This document shows, one piece after another, positions 1-7,384 of a stretch of DNA of 10,814 nucleotides. The stretch covers positions 1-10,814 of the forward strand of contig JAFVDC010000058.1 in the NCBI GenBank assembly GCA_017478685.1. The letters are read 5' to 3'. The notes below the pieces were generated by a model. That model saw only the letters and a list, made by a program, of their open reading frames with translations. It did not search any database and was not told the DNA's origin. This DNA is from Bacteroidales bacterium. GTDB lineage: Bacteria; Bacteroidota; Bacteroidia; Bacteroidales; UBA932. The position numbers and the translations under genes are program-made. The stretch's first letter is position 1. The number at the start of each line of letters is the position of its first letter.

Positions 1-171
1 AAGGATGTCAGAGCAGAGTACCACTATTTTATGATTTATTGTTCTTCGTTTAAATTCTTGCCTGAAGAAGGGTACAGTTTCCATGAAATTACAGATAAGA
101 CCCAGAGTCTTATTTATTTAGCTATAATTGAGCCAATAGTTGACACAGTAAAAGTTTTTATCGATGGCTAG
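1..171 (+). CDS. 3' end of an unknown gene
   Basis: The first frame is open from base 1 to a TAG at 169-171, giving a 56-residue C-terminal fragment that is too short for the start to be seen. The fragment is rich in aromatic and hydrophobic residues (for example AEYHYFMIYCSSF near its beginning, and an I/V-rich end). I do not recognise the family. The main argument that it is real is context: its stop codon overlaps the ATG of the next gene by 8 bases (ATGGCTAG), which is typical of translationally coupled operon genes, and its A+T-rich composition matches the next two genes. Function unknown. Confidence 0.55.
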   Translation, partial: KDVRAEYHYFMIYCSSFKFLPEEGYSFHEITDKTQSLIYLAIIEPIVDTVKVFIDG

Positions 172-799
172 TAAAAGATATTTTGTAATTATGAATATGG
201 AAACGCATATTCGTAAAACGGATCTTGCTCTTGGCGTTATTGATACAGACCATAGTATCCGGAACAGTGTCATGAGAGAACTCGATGACCGTTTCCCAAA
301 TTCTATTTACGACAAAATGGAAACGTTGGATTCAATAATATATTCAATTAAGAAATCGCTTCCGGCAAAGCCATTTATGGATTTGCGAACGATGGCTCTT
401 ATTTTTTTGAATATTGAACAAGATTTTTATCAGCAGAAAAAAGATGAAGAGTTGGAGTCCGCACTGAAAAATGCCAATGTAGATGTTATTGTCGGAGAAA
501 GCCAGCACTGTTTTTATCTTAATAATGTGTTTTATGATTGTTTTCGCTGGAAGAGTTATAATACATCTTTACCAATTAACATAGATGACAGGATGTACAC
601 CTCATATTTGGATGTGACTCAATCTGGAATTCAGATTTATTCGTCTGCACCTGATTTTGATGCGGAAATTGAAGGCGAACTGGGAATAATGCTAAATCCT
701 CTAAAGCATATTTTAAAAAGAAGTCATAATCAATTCATTGATACATTAAGTATCCAGATTGAGAGTATACACAGGCAATATGGCAAAAACATTTTTTGA
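164..799 (+). CDS. Hypothetical protein, 211 aa, in operon with an XRE-nuclease gene
   Basis: This is a complete 211-residue reading frame with no family I can name. No signal peptide, strong membrane segment or cysteine cluster is visible, so a soluble cytoplasmic protein is likely. The N-terminal half contains charged helical stretches (RNSVMRELDDRF near residue 33 and YQQKKDEELESALK near 88), and the C-terminus is again helical. The ATG at 164 overlaps the preceding stop by 8 bases, and the stop at 797-799 lies 20 bases inside the following gene, whose ATG is at 780. This end-to-start packing suggests one transcript and perhaps a shared function, such as a partner or regulator of the downstream XRE-nuclease protein. 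That role is inference. By eye the G+C content is about 35-45%, well below the hydrogenase genes. Confidence 0.75.
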   Translation: MASKRYFVIMNMETHIRKTDLALGVIDTDHSIRNSVMRELDDRFPNSIYDKMETLDSIIYSIKKSLPAKPFMDLRTMALIFLNIEQDFYQQKKDEELESALKNANVDVIVGESQHCFYLNNVFYDCFRWKSYNTSLPINIDDRMYTSYLDVTQSGIQIYSSAPDFDAEIEGELGIMLNPLKHILKRSHNQFIDTLSIQIESIHRQYGKNIF

Positions 800-1454
800 A
801 GAAAAGGGGCCGGCTCTTTTGGAAAGAAAAGGTATAAGTAAAGCCGAGTTTGCCCGCCGTATGGGCGTACAACGACAGAATGTCAACATCCTTTTCAAGA
901 CAAAGAACCTCTACACTATTCAGAAAGCAGCTCAAATAATAGGCGTGCCATTTGAGATGCTTATTGGTTATACTTCTGAGCCTGAGCTACTTCCTACGAT
1001 TATTCCCGATGAAGAAGACATCCCTCATGCTTTCGGCCCATTTGGGAATATATATACCGGCTTTGAGGGGAAGCCTAAAGAGGCATTCTGGTTCTTAATA
1101 GACCATCAGGAGGGAGATTTAAGAGCCGTATTCAGCAGAGAGGATATTGGTCAAATAGACCTTGTTTGGGGAGATGAAAATTTTGGAGTAAGACATATTT
1201 TAGTCAAGCATATTAATCAGAAAGATTTTCCCACTGTCAATCAAATGATTGATAGAATCACTTCAATGATTCAAGAGGGAACGCTGTATTTTGAAGATCC
1301 CGATAAAGTTGTTCTTAAACATGACGGCTACCTTGCCATAATACGGAAAAACTATCCTACAAACGGAAAAAAGCCGGAGTCCCAAATCTGGGTACTCACG
1401 GCTTATGCAAAAGAGTCATCTGATACCACCTCAGCTCCCCCTGGTATCCATTAA
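780..1454 (+). CDS. XRE HTH protein fused to a PBECR-like nuclease domain
   Basis: The 224-residue protein has two parts. Residues about 10-62 form an XRE/Cro-type helix-turn-helix (KAEFARRMGVQRQNVNILF, then YTIQKAAQIIGVPFEMLIG). Residues about 88-215 resemble the PBECR group, the phage barnase/EndoU/colicin E5-D/RelE-like nucleases often found at the C-termini of phage MuF-type proteins. Supporting motifs are FGNIYTGFEGKPKEA (88-102), the block IGQIDLVWGDENFGVRHIL (123-141) followed by VKH, and WVLTAY (204-209). The family match is from memory of its motifs, not a search. I chose the ATG at 780 rather than 759 because MAKTFFEEKG begins directly before the HTH. The gene overlaps the previous one by 20 bases. 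It may be an RNase under self-contained DNA-binding autoregulation, or a regulator built on a nuclease fold. The His and Lys of the ILVKH motif are present, but activity cannot be judged from sequence. Confidence 0.75.
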   Translation: MAKTFFEEKGPALLERKGISKAEFARRMGVQRQNVNILFKTKNLYTIQKAAQIIGVPFEMLIGYTSEPELLPTIIPDEEDIPHAFGPFGNIYTGFEGKPKEAFWFLIDHQEGDLRAVFSREDIGQIDLVWGDENFGVRHILVKHINQKDFPTVNQMIDRITSMIQEGTLYFEDPDKVVLKHDGYLAIIRKNYPTNGKKPESQIWVLTAYAKESSDTTSAPPGIH

Positions 1455-1625
1455 GGCGGCAGGGCTGTCACCGCCGGATGGGAGATTAAACGTATCGTTG
1501 GCGACCACCGTCAGTTAAAAAACCAAAATGGCAAATCCGGGACAGTCACGGTCAGTGGTAAGAACAGTGATACTTTGAGCCAGGAAATACTGAACAGCAT
1601 CTGGAAACAGGCCGGATGGAAATAG
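1455..1625 (+). pseudogene. hicA: hicA toxin remnant without a start codon
   Basis: The frame from 1455 to the TAG at 1623-1625 translates to the body of a HicA mRNA interferase: AGWEIKRIVGDHRQLKN, then GTVTV, then NSIWKQAGWK at the end. HicA toxins are about 60-residue double-stranded-RNA-binding-fold RNases, and the conserved catalytic histidine of the G-[SD]-H-x-Q motif is present (GDHRQ). The usual first ten or so residues (M-K-S-x-E-x-I-K-x-L type) are missing. No in-frame ATG, GTG or TTG lies between the upstream TAA (1452-1454) and the conserved core. The only nearby ATG (1479) is out of frame and stops after three codons. The remnant lies in the same frame as the upstream gene, directly after its stop. 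It looks like a toxin gene whose 5' end was lost by recombination or shifted by an indel. Confidence 0.7.
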
Positions 1626-1628
1626 ATT

Positions 1629-2033
1629 ATGGGAACAGTACATATTAATATTGATTGGGTGCCCAATAACTTTGCGGCAGCACCCGCCAATGAGGAAATA
1701 GCCTGTATTGCAACAGGACATACACTGGAAGAAGTGGAAAAGAACATTGTCGATGCTCTTGCCTTTCATGTCTCTTGCCTTGTAGAGGACGGGGCCCCCG
1801 TACCTATGGAACTACAGGGAGAATGGACCCCATTATTTCATCTTTCAACAAGAGCGCAACTGAAATACACTGATAACTATATAACTCGCAAAGCATTGTC
1901 CAAAGAAACCGGCATTGCCGAACAACAGTTAAGCCATTATGCCAACGGACTCCGTCATCCTCGCCCGCAGATGCAAAGCCGTATCAGTAAAGGAATTAAA
2001 ACAATTTGCCAGAGGCTGGCTTTGGCGCTGTAG
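1629..2033 (+). CDS. hicB: HicB-family antitoxin
   Basis: The 134-residue protein has the two-part plan of HicB antitoxins. Residues about 1-65 form a partial RNase H-like domain that would bind HicA (VHINIDWVPNNFAA, then ATGHTLEEVEKNIVDAL). Residues about 75-130 form a C-terminal HTH (YITRKALSKETGIAEQQLSH, then YANGLRHPRPQMQSRI) that would bind operator DNA. The long form with an XRE-like C-terminal HTH is common in Bacteroidota. The ATG at 1629 lies 3 bases after the hicA stop, the normal hicA-hicB arrangement. Since the hicA start appears lost, this may be an orphan antitoxin kept as a repressor or to neutralise toxins encoded elsewhere. It ends 26 bases from the 3' end of the convergent cotH-like gene, with no clear hairpin terminator between them. 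Confidence 0.85.
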   Translation: MGTVHINIDWVPNNFAAAPANEEIACIATGHTLEEVEKNIVDALAFHVSCLVEDGAPVPMELQGEWTPLFHLSTRAQLKYTDNYITRKALSKETGIAEQQLSHYANGLRHPRPQMQSRISKGIKTICQRLALAL

Positions 2034-2059
2034 GTTCTGCGACTACAGGGTATTACTGC

Positions 2060-3541
2060 TTACAACTTCTGAATCTCACGGTCCATCCACTCAATCTTTG
2101 AGACAAAACCGCTGCGGACGGCCGACACTTCCCCCGAAAGGGTGAAGTATTTGTTTCCCCATAGCGCAATGTCGCGGTTGGCGCTCACCTTGATGGTGGA
2201 AACAATGTCTTCCATGTAATCCAGGAAAGGTTTGTACTGGCTGTTTCCCAAAATATTACCCTTGTAAACCTCCCAGCGCTTTTTCACTGTCTGGACAAAC
2301 GCGGGATCCTTGAACAGGTACTTGTAGTAGTACATGTCCTTGGAGTTGAACTTCTTGTCTACAAGGAACAGTTCCTGGTCCCAAAGAGGCCCGGCCTTGA
2401 GTTTGCACACCGTGCCTTCCGGACTGTCCACGCCGTCCAGGCCCTTGAACAGCTTCACGCTCCTCGGCTTATAGGCCTCATAGTTGGAAACGGTTTCAAG
2501 CACCATCCAGTAATCGGCAAAACTGTCCATGTCCAGATACTCCGTATAGCGGCTGCCACCCGGCAACCCTATTTTCTTTATTTCGGCCTCCATCTCGTTG
2601 ATGAAGTTCCGGATGTAGTCCATCTGGGCGTCAGTGAGGTCTTCGTCCGGGTACTTTATCTGGACGGGGAGGCCGAAACCGGACGACTTGAACTTGTGCC
2701 GTTCGTCGTAAAGTTCGTCGTACTCAAGCAGATAGCCTCCTTCCTTTGAAATGTTCACCCTGTCAGGGTCAATCTTTATATGCTCGCAGAGGTAGTACAG
2801 CCCCTGGAACTGCCCGTTGAGGACAAGTTCCACAAACCGCCCGCGGGGAGCCCAGTCTATGGACGGAGCCCGCCCGGAAGCCTCAAATGCAAGCGGATTC
2901 CCGATAAAACCACGGTATTCGGCCAGTAGCACCCATCTTTTATGCGCCGGCATTCCCAGAACTTTCCGGGCGTTCCCAAGTTTCAGCGCATACGGTTTCT
3001 TGGGGTACTTGTCCCAGGTCCAGTTGCCGCGGCCCCTTATTTCGGCCGGGCCGATATCCGTCATCTTGTGGTTTTCCCCCATGATTTTCATGGAAGAGCC
3101 TCTCCAGGTTGTCTTGCTGGTGATTTTTCCGGGTTTGTCGGTGTCGATGATGACAACCGGCAGATCCGTATCTATAACCTTCACGTTATAGTCCTGCGTT
3201 TTCCCGTCTTCAAATTCCAGGCGGAAATCCACGCCCTTTTTATAGTTTTTGAAATTGTTGGCCGAAACACCGCTCTCCTGAGGTACGCCGTTTACGGTGA
3301 CGGCGGTGATGCCGCTGCTTTCGAATGATGCCACCACTTCGGTGAGGTCCGTCCCGCCCGGCACAAACACAATGCAGCCGCCGTCGTATACGCTAACCGG
3401 CTTGTATTCACGGCCTTCGGCCTTGACGCGAAAGTTGAAGAAGTCCTGCGGAAACGCCGCTTCCTGCGGGCGGGGAACAACATCCGCCGTGCAGGCCGAA
3501 AGGCAAAGCGAAATGATTAGCCATGAAAGTAGTTTTCTCAT
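2060..3541 (-). CDS. CotH kinase-like family lipoprotein
   Basis: This 493-residue protein begins with a lipoprotein signal peptide: hydrophobic MRKLLSWLIISLCLSAC with a LSAC lipobox, so Cys17 should be lipidated and the protein anchored in the envelope. Residues about 30-125 form a small beta-rich domain typical of Bacteroidota surface proteins. Residues about 130-490 match the CotH kinase-like domain: IRGRGNWTW (168-176), KKPYALKL (181-188), LGMPAHKRWVLLAEYR (195-210), RGRFVELVLNGQFQGLYYL (233-251) and GPLWDQE (384-390). CotH of Bacillus is an atypical protein kinase of spore coats. In non-sporulating Bacteroidota such proteins are exported and their substrates are mostly unknown. The usual GPxWDxD metal motif here reads GPLWDQE, with Glu for the second Asp. 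The gene is divergent from hydB and convergent with hicB, and no functional link to either is evident. Confidence 0.9.
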   Translation of the reverse strand: MRKLLSWLIISLCLSACTADVVPRPQEAAFPQDFFNFRVKAEGREYKPVSVYDGGCIVFVPGGTDLTEVVASFESSGITAVTVNGVPQESGVSANNFKNYKKGVDFRLEFEDGKTQDYNVKVIDTDLPVVIIDTDKPGKITSKTTWRGSSMKIMGENHKMTDIGPAEIRGRGNWTWDKYPKKPYALKLGNARKVLGMPAHKRWVLLAEYRGFIGNPLAFEASGRAPSIDWAPRGRFVELVLNGQFQGLYYLCEHIKIDPDRVNISKEGGYLLEYDELYDERHKFKSSGFGLPVQIKYPDEDLTDAQMDYIRNFINEMEAEIKKIGLPGGSRYTEYLDMDSFADYWMVLETVSNYEAYKPRSVKLFKGLDGVDSPEGTVCKLKAGPLWDQELFLVDKKFNSKDMYYYKYLFKDPAFVQTVKKRWEVYKGNILGNSQYKPFLDYMEDIVSTIKVSANRDIALWGNKYFTLSGEVSAVRSGFVSKIEWMDREIQKL

Positions 3542-3546
3542 AGCGG

Positions 3547-3554
3547 CAAAGTTA
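3547..3554 (-). promoter_or_regulatory. Possible -7 element of the cotH-like gene
   Basis: On the minus strand the octamer TAACTTTG matches the Bacteroides -7 consensus TAnnTTTG exactly. It lies only 5 bases before the lipoprotein ATG (3541), so transcription would begin about at the start codon and give a leaderless or nearly leaderless mRNA. No convincing TTTG -33 element is present about 20 bases upstream, so this may be a chance match. Confidence 0.3.
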
Positions 3555-3634
3555 TGAAAACTTCCGTATTTGTCCTCGTTTTCAGGTGGTTTTGTTGCAA
3601 AATATGCGGTTTTGTGTCCGGGCGGGGCGCAAAG

Positions 3635-3666
3635 TTTGGCAGGATGGAAAATAATTCCTAAATTAG
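3635..3666 (+). promoter_or_regulatory. Bacteroides-type promoter of the hydBAC operon
   Basis: A TTTG at 3635-3638 is followed after 20 bp by TAAATTAG at 3659-3666. The -33 TTTG and the 19-21 bp spacing fit the Bacteroidota sigma factor consensus. The -7 box matches TAnnTTTG at 6 of the 6 fixed positions except the third T (A here). The predicted transcript would start near 3673, leaving a leader of about 20 bases before the hydB ATG at 3695. No Shine-Dalgarno sequence precedes that ATG (CCCCAAAACAATG), which is common in this phylum. Confidence 0.5.
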
Positions 3667-3694
3667 CGCTCTATAATTACTTAACCCCAAAACA

Positions 3695-5599
3695 ATGACC
3701 ATAAACTCACCGGGTGCCCTTGAGGGCATCAGACAGGAAGCCCGGAAGGCCCTGTCTCAAAGGGAGGAAAGCAACCAGGCTACTTCGGCGCAGGCCGCCG
3801 GCCTTGAGAAAGGCACACCGCACATGCAAATCCTTTGCTGCGGCGGTACCGGTTGCAAAGCCTCTGAAAGTGCAATGATCGCCCAGAATTTCCAAGAGTC
3901 CCTGAAGGCCCACGGAATTGAGGATAAAGTGGATGTAGTTGTTCCGGGATGCTTCGGCTTCTGTGAAAAAGGACCTATCGTGAAGATAGTTCCGGACAAC
4001 ACCTTCTATACCTCCGTGCGTCCGGAGGATGTTGAGGAAATAGTGACCTCGCATATCCTTGCCGGCAACAGGGTGGAGCGCCTTCTGTACGTAGACCCTT
4101 CCACCGGGCAGCACATCAGTGACTCCAAGCACATGAACTTCTACCGCAAGCAGCTGAGGATAGCCCTCCGCAACTGCGGCTTCATAAATCCGGAAGATAT
4201 CCGCGAATACATTGCCCGTGACGGCTACAAAGCCCTCGCGGACAGCCTCCAGAGGCCCTCTGAAGACGTTCTCGCGGACATCAAGGCATCCGGCCTCAGG
4301 GGCCGTGGCGGCGCCGGTTTCCCCACCGGAGTAAAGTGGGAGATTGCCAGGAAGTTCAACGCCCCGGACAAATACGTTGTCTGCAACGCGGATGAAGGAG
4401 ACCCCGGCGCGTTCATGGACCGCTCCATCATGGAAGGAGATCCCAATTCCGTGATCGAAGCCATGATGATCTGCGGCTACTGCATAAACGCTCACCACGG
4501 ACTCATCTACATCCGTGCCGAATATCCCCTTGCCGTGCATCGCCTGAAGGTGGCAATCGGCCAGGCCCGTGAATACGGCCTCCTTGGAAAGAACATCCTT
4601 GGAACCGGCTTTGACTTTGACATCGAAATCCGTTACGGCGCCGGCGCATTCGTGTGCGGTGAAGAGACCGCCCTCATCCATTCCATGGAAGGAAAGAGGG
4701 GAGAGCCCACCCTGAAGCCGCCGTTCCCCGCAGAGGCCGGCTACTTCGGCAATCCCACAAATGTGAACAATGTTGAAACTCTGGCAAACGTCCCTGTAAT
4801 CCTCACAAAGGGTCCCCAGTGGTTTGCGTCCATCGGCACGGAAAAATCCAAGGGCACAAAGGTGTTCGCCCTTGCCGGAAAAATCAATAACGTTGGTCTC
4901 ATTGAGGTTCCCATGGGCACAACCCTCCGTGAAATCATCTACGACATCGGCGGCGGCGTAAAGGGCGGCAAGAAGTTCAAGGCCGTCCAGACCGGCGGCC
5001 CCTCCGGTGGCTGCCTCACTGAAAAGCACCTGGACATTCCCATTGATTATGAGTCACTTGCCGCGGCAGGCTCCATGATGGGCTCCGGCGGCATGATAGT
5101 GATGGACGAAGACGACTGCATGGTGTCCGTGGCTAAGTTCTTCCTGGAATTCACCGTGGACGAGTCCTGCGGAAAGTGCACCCCGTGCCGAATCGGCAAC
5201 CGCCGCATGCTGGAAATCCTCACCCGCATAACGGACGGCCGCGGCACAGAAGAAGACATAGAAACCCTTGAAAACCTTGCAAAAGTGATCAAGGACACCG
5301 CCCTTTGCGGCCTTGGCCAGACTTCTCCCAACCCCGTCCTCTCCACCCTCGCAAACTTCAGGGAAGAGTACGAGGAACACGTGCGTGACCACAAGTGCCG
5401 CGCCCACAAGTGCAAGAGCCTCCTTACCTATTCCATAGATCCGGCCCTGTGCAAGGGCTGTAGCGCCTGCGCCCGCGGATGCCCCGCCGAAGCCATTGCC
5501 GGAGAAGTGAGAAAACCGTTCGTGATAAATCCGGAAAAATGTATCCGCTGCGGCATGTGCCTGTCACGGTGCAAGTTCGGAGCCATTAAAGTTATCTAA
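3695..5599 (+). CDS. hydB: [FeFe] hydrogenase subunit HydB (NuoF-like, NADH/FMN-binding)
   Basis: This 634-residue flavoprotein subunit of a trimeric [FeFe] hydrogenase takes electrons from or gives them to NAD(H) through FMN. Domains in order: an N-terminal thioredoxin-like [2Fe-2S] domain with C49, C54, C86 and C90; a NuoF core with the NADH-binding loop GRGGAGFPTG (203-212), the FMN-site segment NADEGDPGAFMDR (231-243) and GAGAFVCGEETAL (315-327); the NuoF [4Fe-4S] site SCGKCTPC (C492, C495, C498) with C538; cysteines C568 and C573 near a probable zinc site; and a C-terminal 2[4Fe-4S] ferredoxin domain (C586/589/592/596 and C616/619/622/626). Length and layout match Thermotoga-type HydB (about 626 aa), so all expected ligands are present. 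M44 is an alternative start, but the N-terminal extension is normal for the family. It is the first gene of the operon and hydA follows after 13 bases. Confidence 0.97.
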   Translation: MTINSPGALEGIRQEARKALSQREESNQATSAQAAGLEKGTPHMQILCCGGTGCKASESAMIAQNFQESLKAHGIEDKVDVVVPGCFGFCEKGPIVKIVPDNTFYTSVRPEDVEEIVTSHILAGNRVERLLYVDPSTGQHISDSKHMNFYRKQLRIALRNCGFINPEDIREYIARDGYKALADSLQRPSEDVLADIKASGLRGRGGAGFPTGVKWEIARKFNAPDKYVVCNADEGDPGAFMDRSIMEGDPNSVIEAMMICGYCINAHHGLIYIRAEYPLAVHRLKVAIGQAREYGLLGKNILGTGFDFDIEIRYGAGAFVCGEETALIHSMEGKRGEPTLKPPFPAEAGYFGNPTNVNNVETLANVPVILTKGPQWFASIGTEKSKGTKVFALAGKINNVGLIEVPMGTTLREIIYDIGGGVKGGKKFKAVQTGGPSGGCLTEKHLDIPIDYESLAAAGSMMGSGGMIVMDEDDCMVSVAKFFLEFTVDESCGKCTPCRIGNRRMLEILTRITDGRGTEEDIETLENLAKVIKDTALCGLGQTSPNPVLSTLANFREEYEEHVRDHKCRAHKCKSLLTYSIDPALCKGCSACARGCPAEAIAGEVRKPFVINPEKCIRCGMCLSRCKFGAIKVI

Positions 5600-5600
5600 T

Positions 5601-5606
5601 AAGGAG
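5601..5606 (+). promoter_or_regulatory. Shine-Dalgarno sequence of hydA
   Basis: AAGGAG lies 6 bases before the hydA ATG at 5613, in the 13-base gap after the hydB stop. It is a clear ribosome binding site, unlike the other starts in this window, and fixes the hydA start. Strong independent initiation on the catalytic subunit within the operon is plausible. Confidence 0.75.
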
Positions 5607-5612
5607 CACGCT

Positions 5613-7376
5613 ATGGAAAATACTATGATTACCCTTACAATAGATGGCAGGGCCGTTAGCGTGCCCAAGGGAACAAGCATCCTTGACGCCGCCGCCACCA
5701 TCGGCATAAAAATACCCGCGCTGTGCCACATGGACCTCAAGGGCACATGCGTGAAGAACACCCCGGCTTCGTGCCGAATTTGCGTCGTTGAAGTTGAGGG
5801 AAGGCGTAACCTGGCCCCTTCCTGCGCCACCCAGGTCATGGAAGGCATGGTTGTTCGCACAAATTCGGCCCGTGTGGTGCGCGCCCGCAAAACCGTGGCC
5901 GAACTCATTCTCTCCGACCACCCCAACGACTGCCTTACCTGTCCCAAGTGCTCGGACTGCGAGCTCCAGAAACTGGTGACCCGTTTCAACATCCGCCGCA
6001 TGACATACAAGGGAGAGCAGAGCGTGAGGAAGAAGGAGGAGACCGTCGCCATTACCCGCAACATGGACAAGTGCATCCTTTGCCGCCGCTGCGAATCCGT
6101 TTGCAACCAGGTTCAGACGGTGGGCGTGCTTGGTGCCGTGCGTCGCGGCTTCGAGACCACCATCGCCCCCACCTTCGACCGCATGTTCAAGGAAACCGAC
6201 TGCACATACTGCGGTCAGTGCGTGGCCGTCTGCCCCACGGGAGCTCTCACGGAGCGTGACAACACAGACCGCCTCCTGGACGACCTCTGCAACCCTGAAA
6301 AGATAGTCATCGCCCAGCCCGCCCCGGCGGTCCGCGTTGCACTTGGGGAAGAATTCGGCATGAAGCCCGGCACCATTGTCACCGGCAAGCTTGCAACCTC
6401 CCTCCGCTACCTTGGCTTCGACTATGTGTTTGACACTGATTTCGCCGCAGACCTCACCATCATGGAGGAGGGTTCCGAAATCCTCCACCGCCTGAGGGCC
6501 TTCCTTGGCGGGGACAAGAGCGTGAAGCTCCCCATCATGACATCCTGCTGCCCGGCCTGGGTGAATTTCTATGAGCACAACTACCCGGATCTCCTGGAGT
6601 ACCCTTCATCGGCCAAATCCCCGGCACAGATGTTCGGGGCCATCGCCAAGAACTATTGGGCCGAAAAAATGGGAATCCCCCGCGAGAAACTGGTGGTGGT
6701 GTCCATAATGCCCTGCCTTGCCAAGAAGTACGAGTGCGAGCGCGAGGAATTCTCCGTAAACGGAAACCCGGACGTGGATTACTCAATCTCCACCCGTGAA
6801 CTGGCCCGCCTCATAAAGCGCTCCAACATAGACTTCCAGAGCCTTCCGGACTCCGACTTCGACACCCCCATGGGAGAATCCTCCGGCGCAGGTGCCATAT
6901 TCGGCGCAACCGGCGGCGTAATGGAGGCTGCCCTCCGCACTGTATATGAGGTGTTTACCGGCAAAACCCTGCCCCGTCTGGAGTTCACCGCCGTACGCGG
7001 CCTGGACGGCATAAAGGAGGCCACCATTGACATAGACGGCTTCCCCCTGAAGGTTTGCGTGGCGCATACCCTTGGAAACGCCCGCTATCTCATGGAGGGG
7101 CTCCGCAAGGGAGAGCTCAATTACCACGTTGTTGAGGTTATGGCCTGCCCCGGAGGCTGCATAGGCGGCGCCGGTCAGCCCTACCACCACGGCAACATAG
7201 AGGTCCTGAAGGCCCGCGCGGCTGCCATTTACCGCGAAGACGAAGGCAAGCCCATCCGAAAGAGCCACGAGAACCCGGACATCAAGCAGCTCTACGAAGT
7301 CTATCTTGGAGAGCCCCTTGGCGAACTTTCTGAGAAACTCCTCCATACCCGTTATTTTGACAAAAGCATCAAGTAG
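5613..7376 (+). CDS. hydA: [FeFe] hydrogenase catalytic subunit HydA
   Basis: The 587-residue protein carries the H-cluster, where protons are reduced or H2 is split. Domains in order: a plant-type [2Fe-2S] domain (C38, C54, C57, C71); a His-ligated [4Fe-4S] site HPNDCLTCPKCSDC (H103, C107, C110, C116); a 2[4Fe-4S] ferredoxin (C154/157/160/164 and C197/200/203/207); and the H-cluster domain. The three signature motifs are present: TSCCPAW (310-316; C312 is the likely proton-relay Cys, C313 a cluster ligand), MPCLAKKYE (366-374; C368), and the block EVMACPGGC (C512, C516) followed by IGGAGQP, close to the canonical form. With HydB and HydC it fits the NAD-dependent, electron-bifurcating trimeric group (commonly A3): NADH plus reduced ferredoxin yields H2, reversibly. 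No signal peptide is present, so the enzyme is cytoplasmic. hydC begins 8 bases after the stop. Confidence 0.97.
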   Translation: MENTMITLTIDGRAVSVPKGTSILDAAATIGIKIPALCHMDLKGTCVKNTPASCRICVVEVEGRRNLAPSCATQVMEGMVVRTNSARVVRARKTVAELILSDHPNDCLTCPKCSDCELQKLVTRFNIRRMTYKGEQSVRKKEETVAITRNMDKCILCRRCESVCNQVQTVGVLGAVRRGFETTIAPTFDRMFKETDCTYCGQCVAVCPTGALTERDNTDRLLDDLCNPEKIVIAQPAPAVRVALGEEFGMKPGTIVTGKLATSLRYLGFDYVFDTDFAADLTIMEEGSEILHRLRAFLGGDKSVKLPIMTSCCPAWVNFYEHNYPDLLEYPSSAKSPAQMFGAIAKNYWAEKMGIPREKLVVVSIMPCLAKKYECEREEFSVNGNPDVDYSISTRELARLIKRSNIDFQSLPDSDFDTPMGESSGAGAIFGATGGVMEAALRTVYEVFTGKTLPRLEFTAVRGLDGIKEATIDIDGFPLKVCVAHTLGNARYLMEGLRKGELNYHVVEVMACPGGCIGGAGQPYHHGNIEVLKARAAAIYREDEGKPIRKSHENPDIKQLYEVYLGEPLGELSEKLLHTRYFDKSIK

Positions 7377-7384
7377 AATTAGTT

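Noticed and set aside
759..780. XRE-nuclease start at 759
   Set aside because: It would add seven residues and enlarge the overlap with the previous gene to 41 bases. The ATG at 780 sits at the normal distance before the HTH.
1473..1620. Direct repeat GCCGGATGG at 1473 and 1611 as insertion footprint
   Set aside because: Both copies encode the Ala-Gly-Trp that occurs near the start and at the end of the HicA body, so 9 bp of identity in coding sequence is a weak basis for an insertion event.
3707..5029. 440-residue antisense reading frame opposite hydB
   Set aside because: It lies fully inside a clearly conserved gene, has no recognisable domain, and is a shadow of the codon bias of hydB.
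5592..6578. 328-residue antisense reading frame opposite hydA
   Set aside because: Same reasoning: it mirrors a conserved ferredoxin and H-cluster coding region and its His/Gly/Ala-rich product resembles no family.
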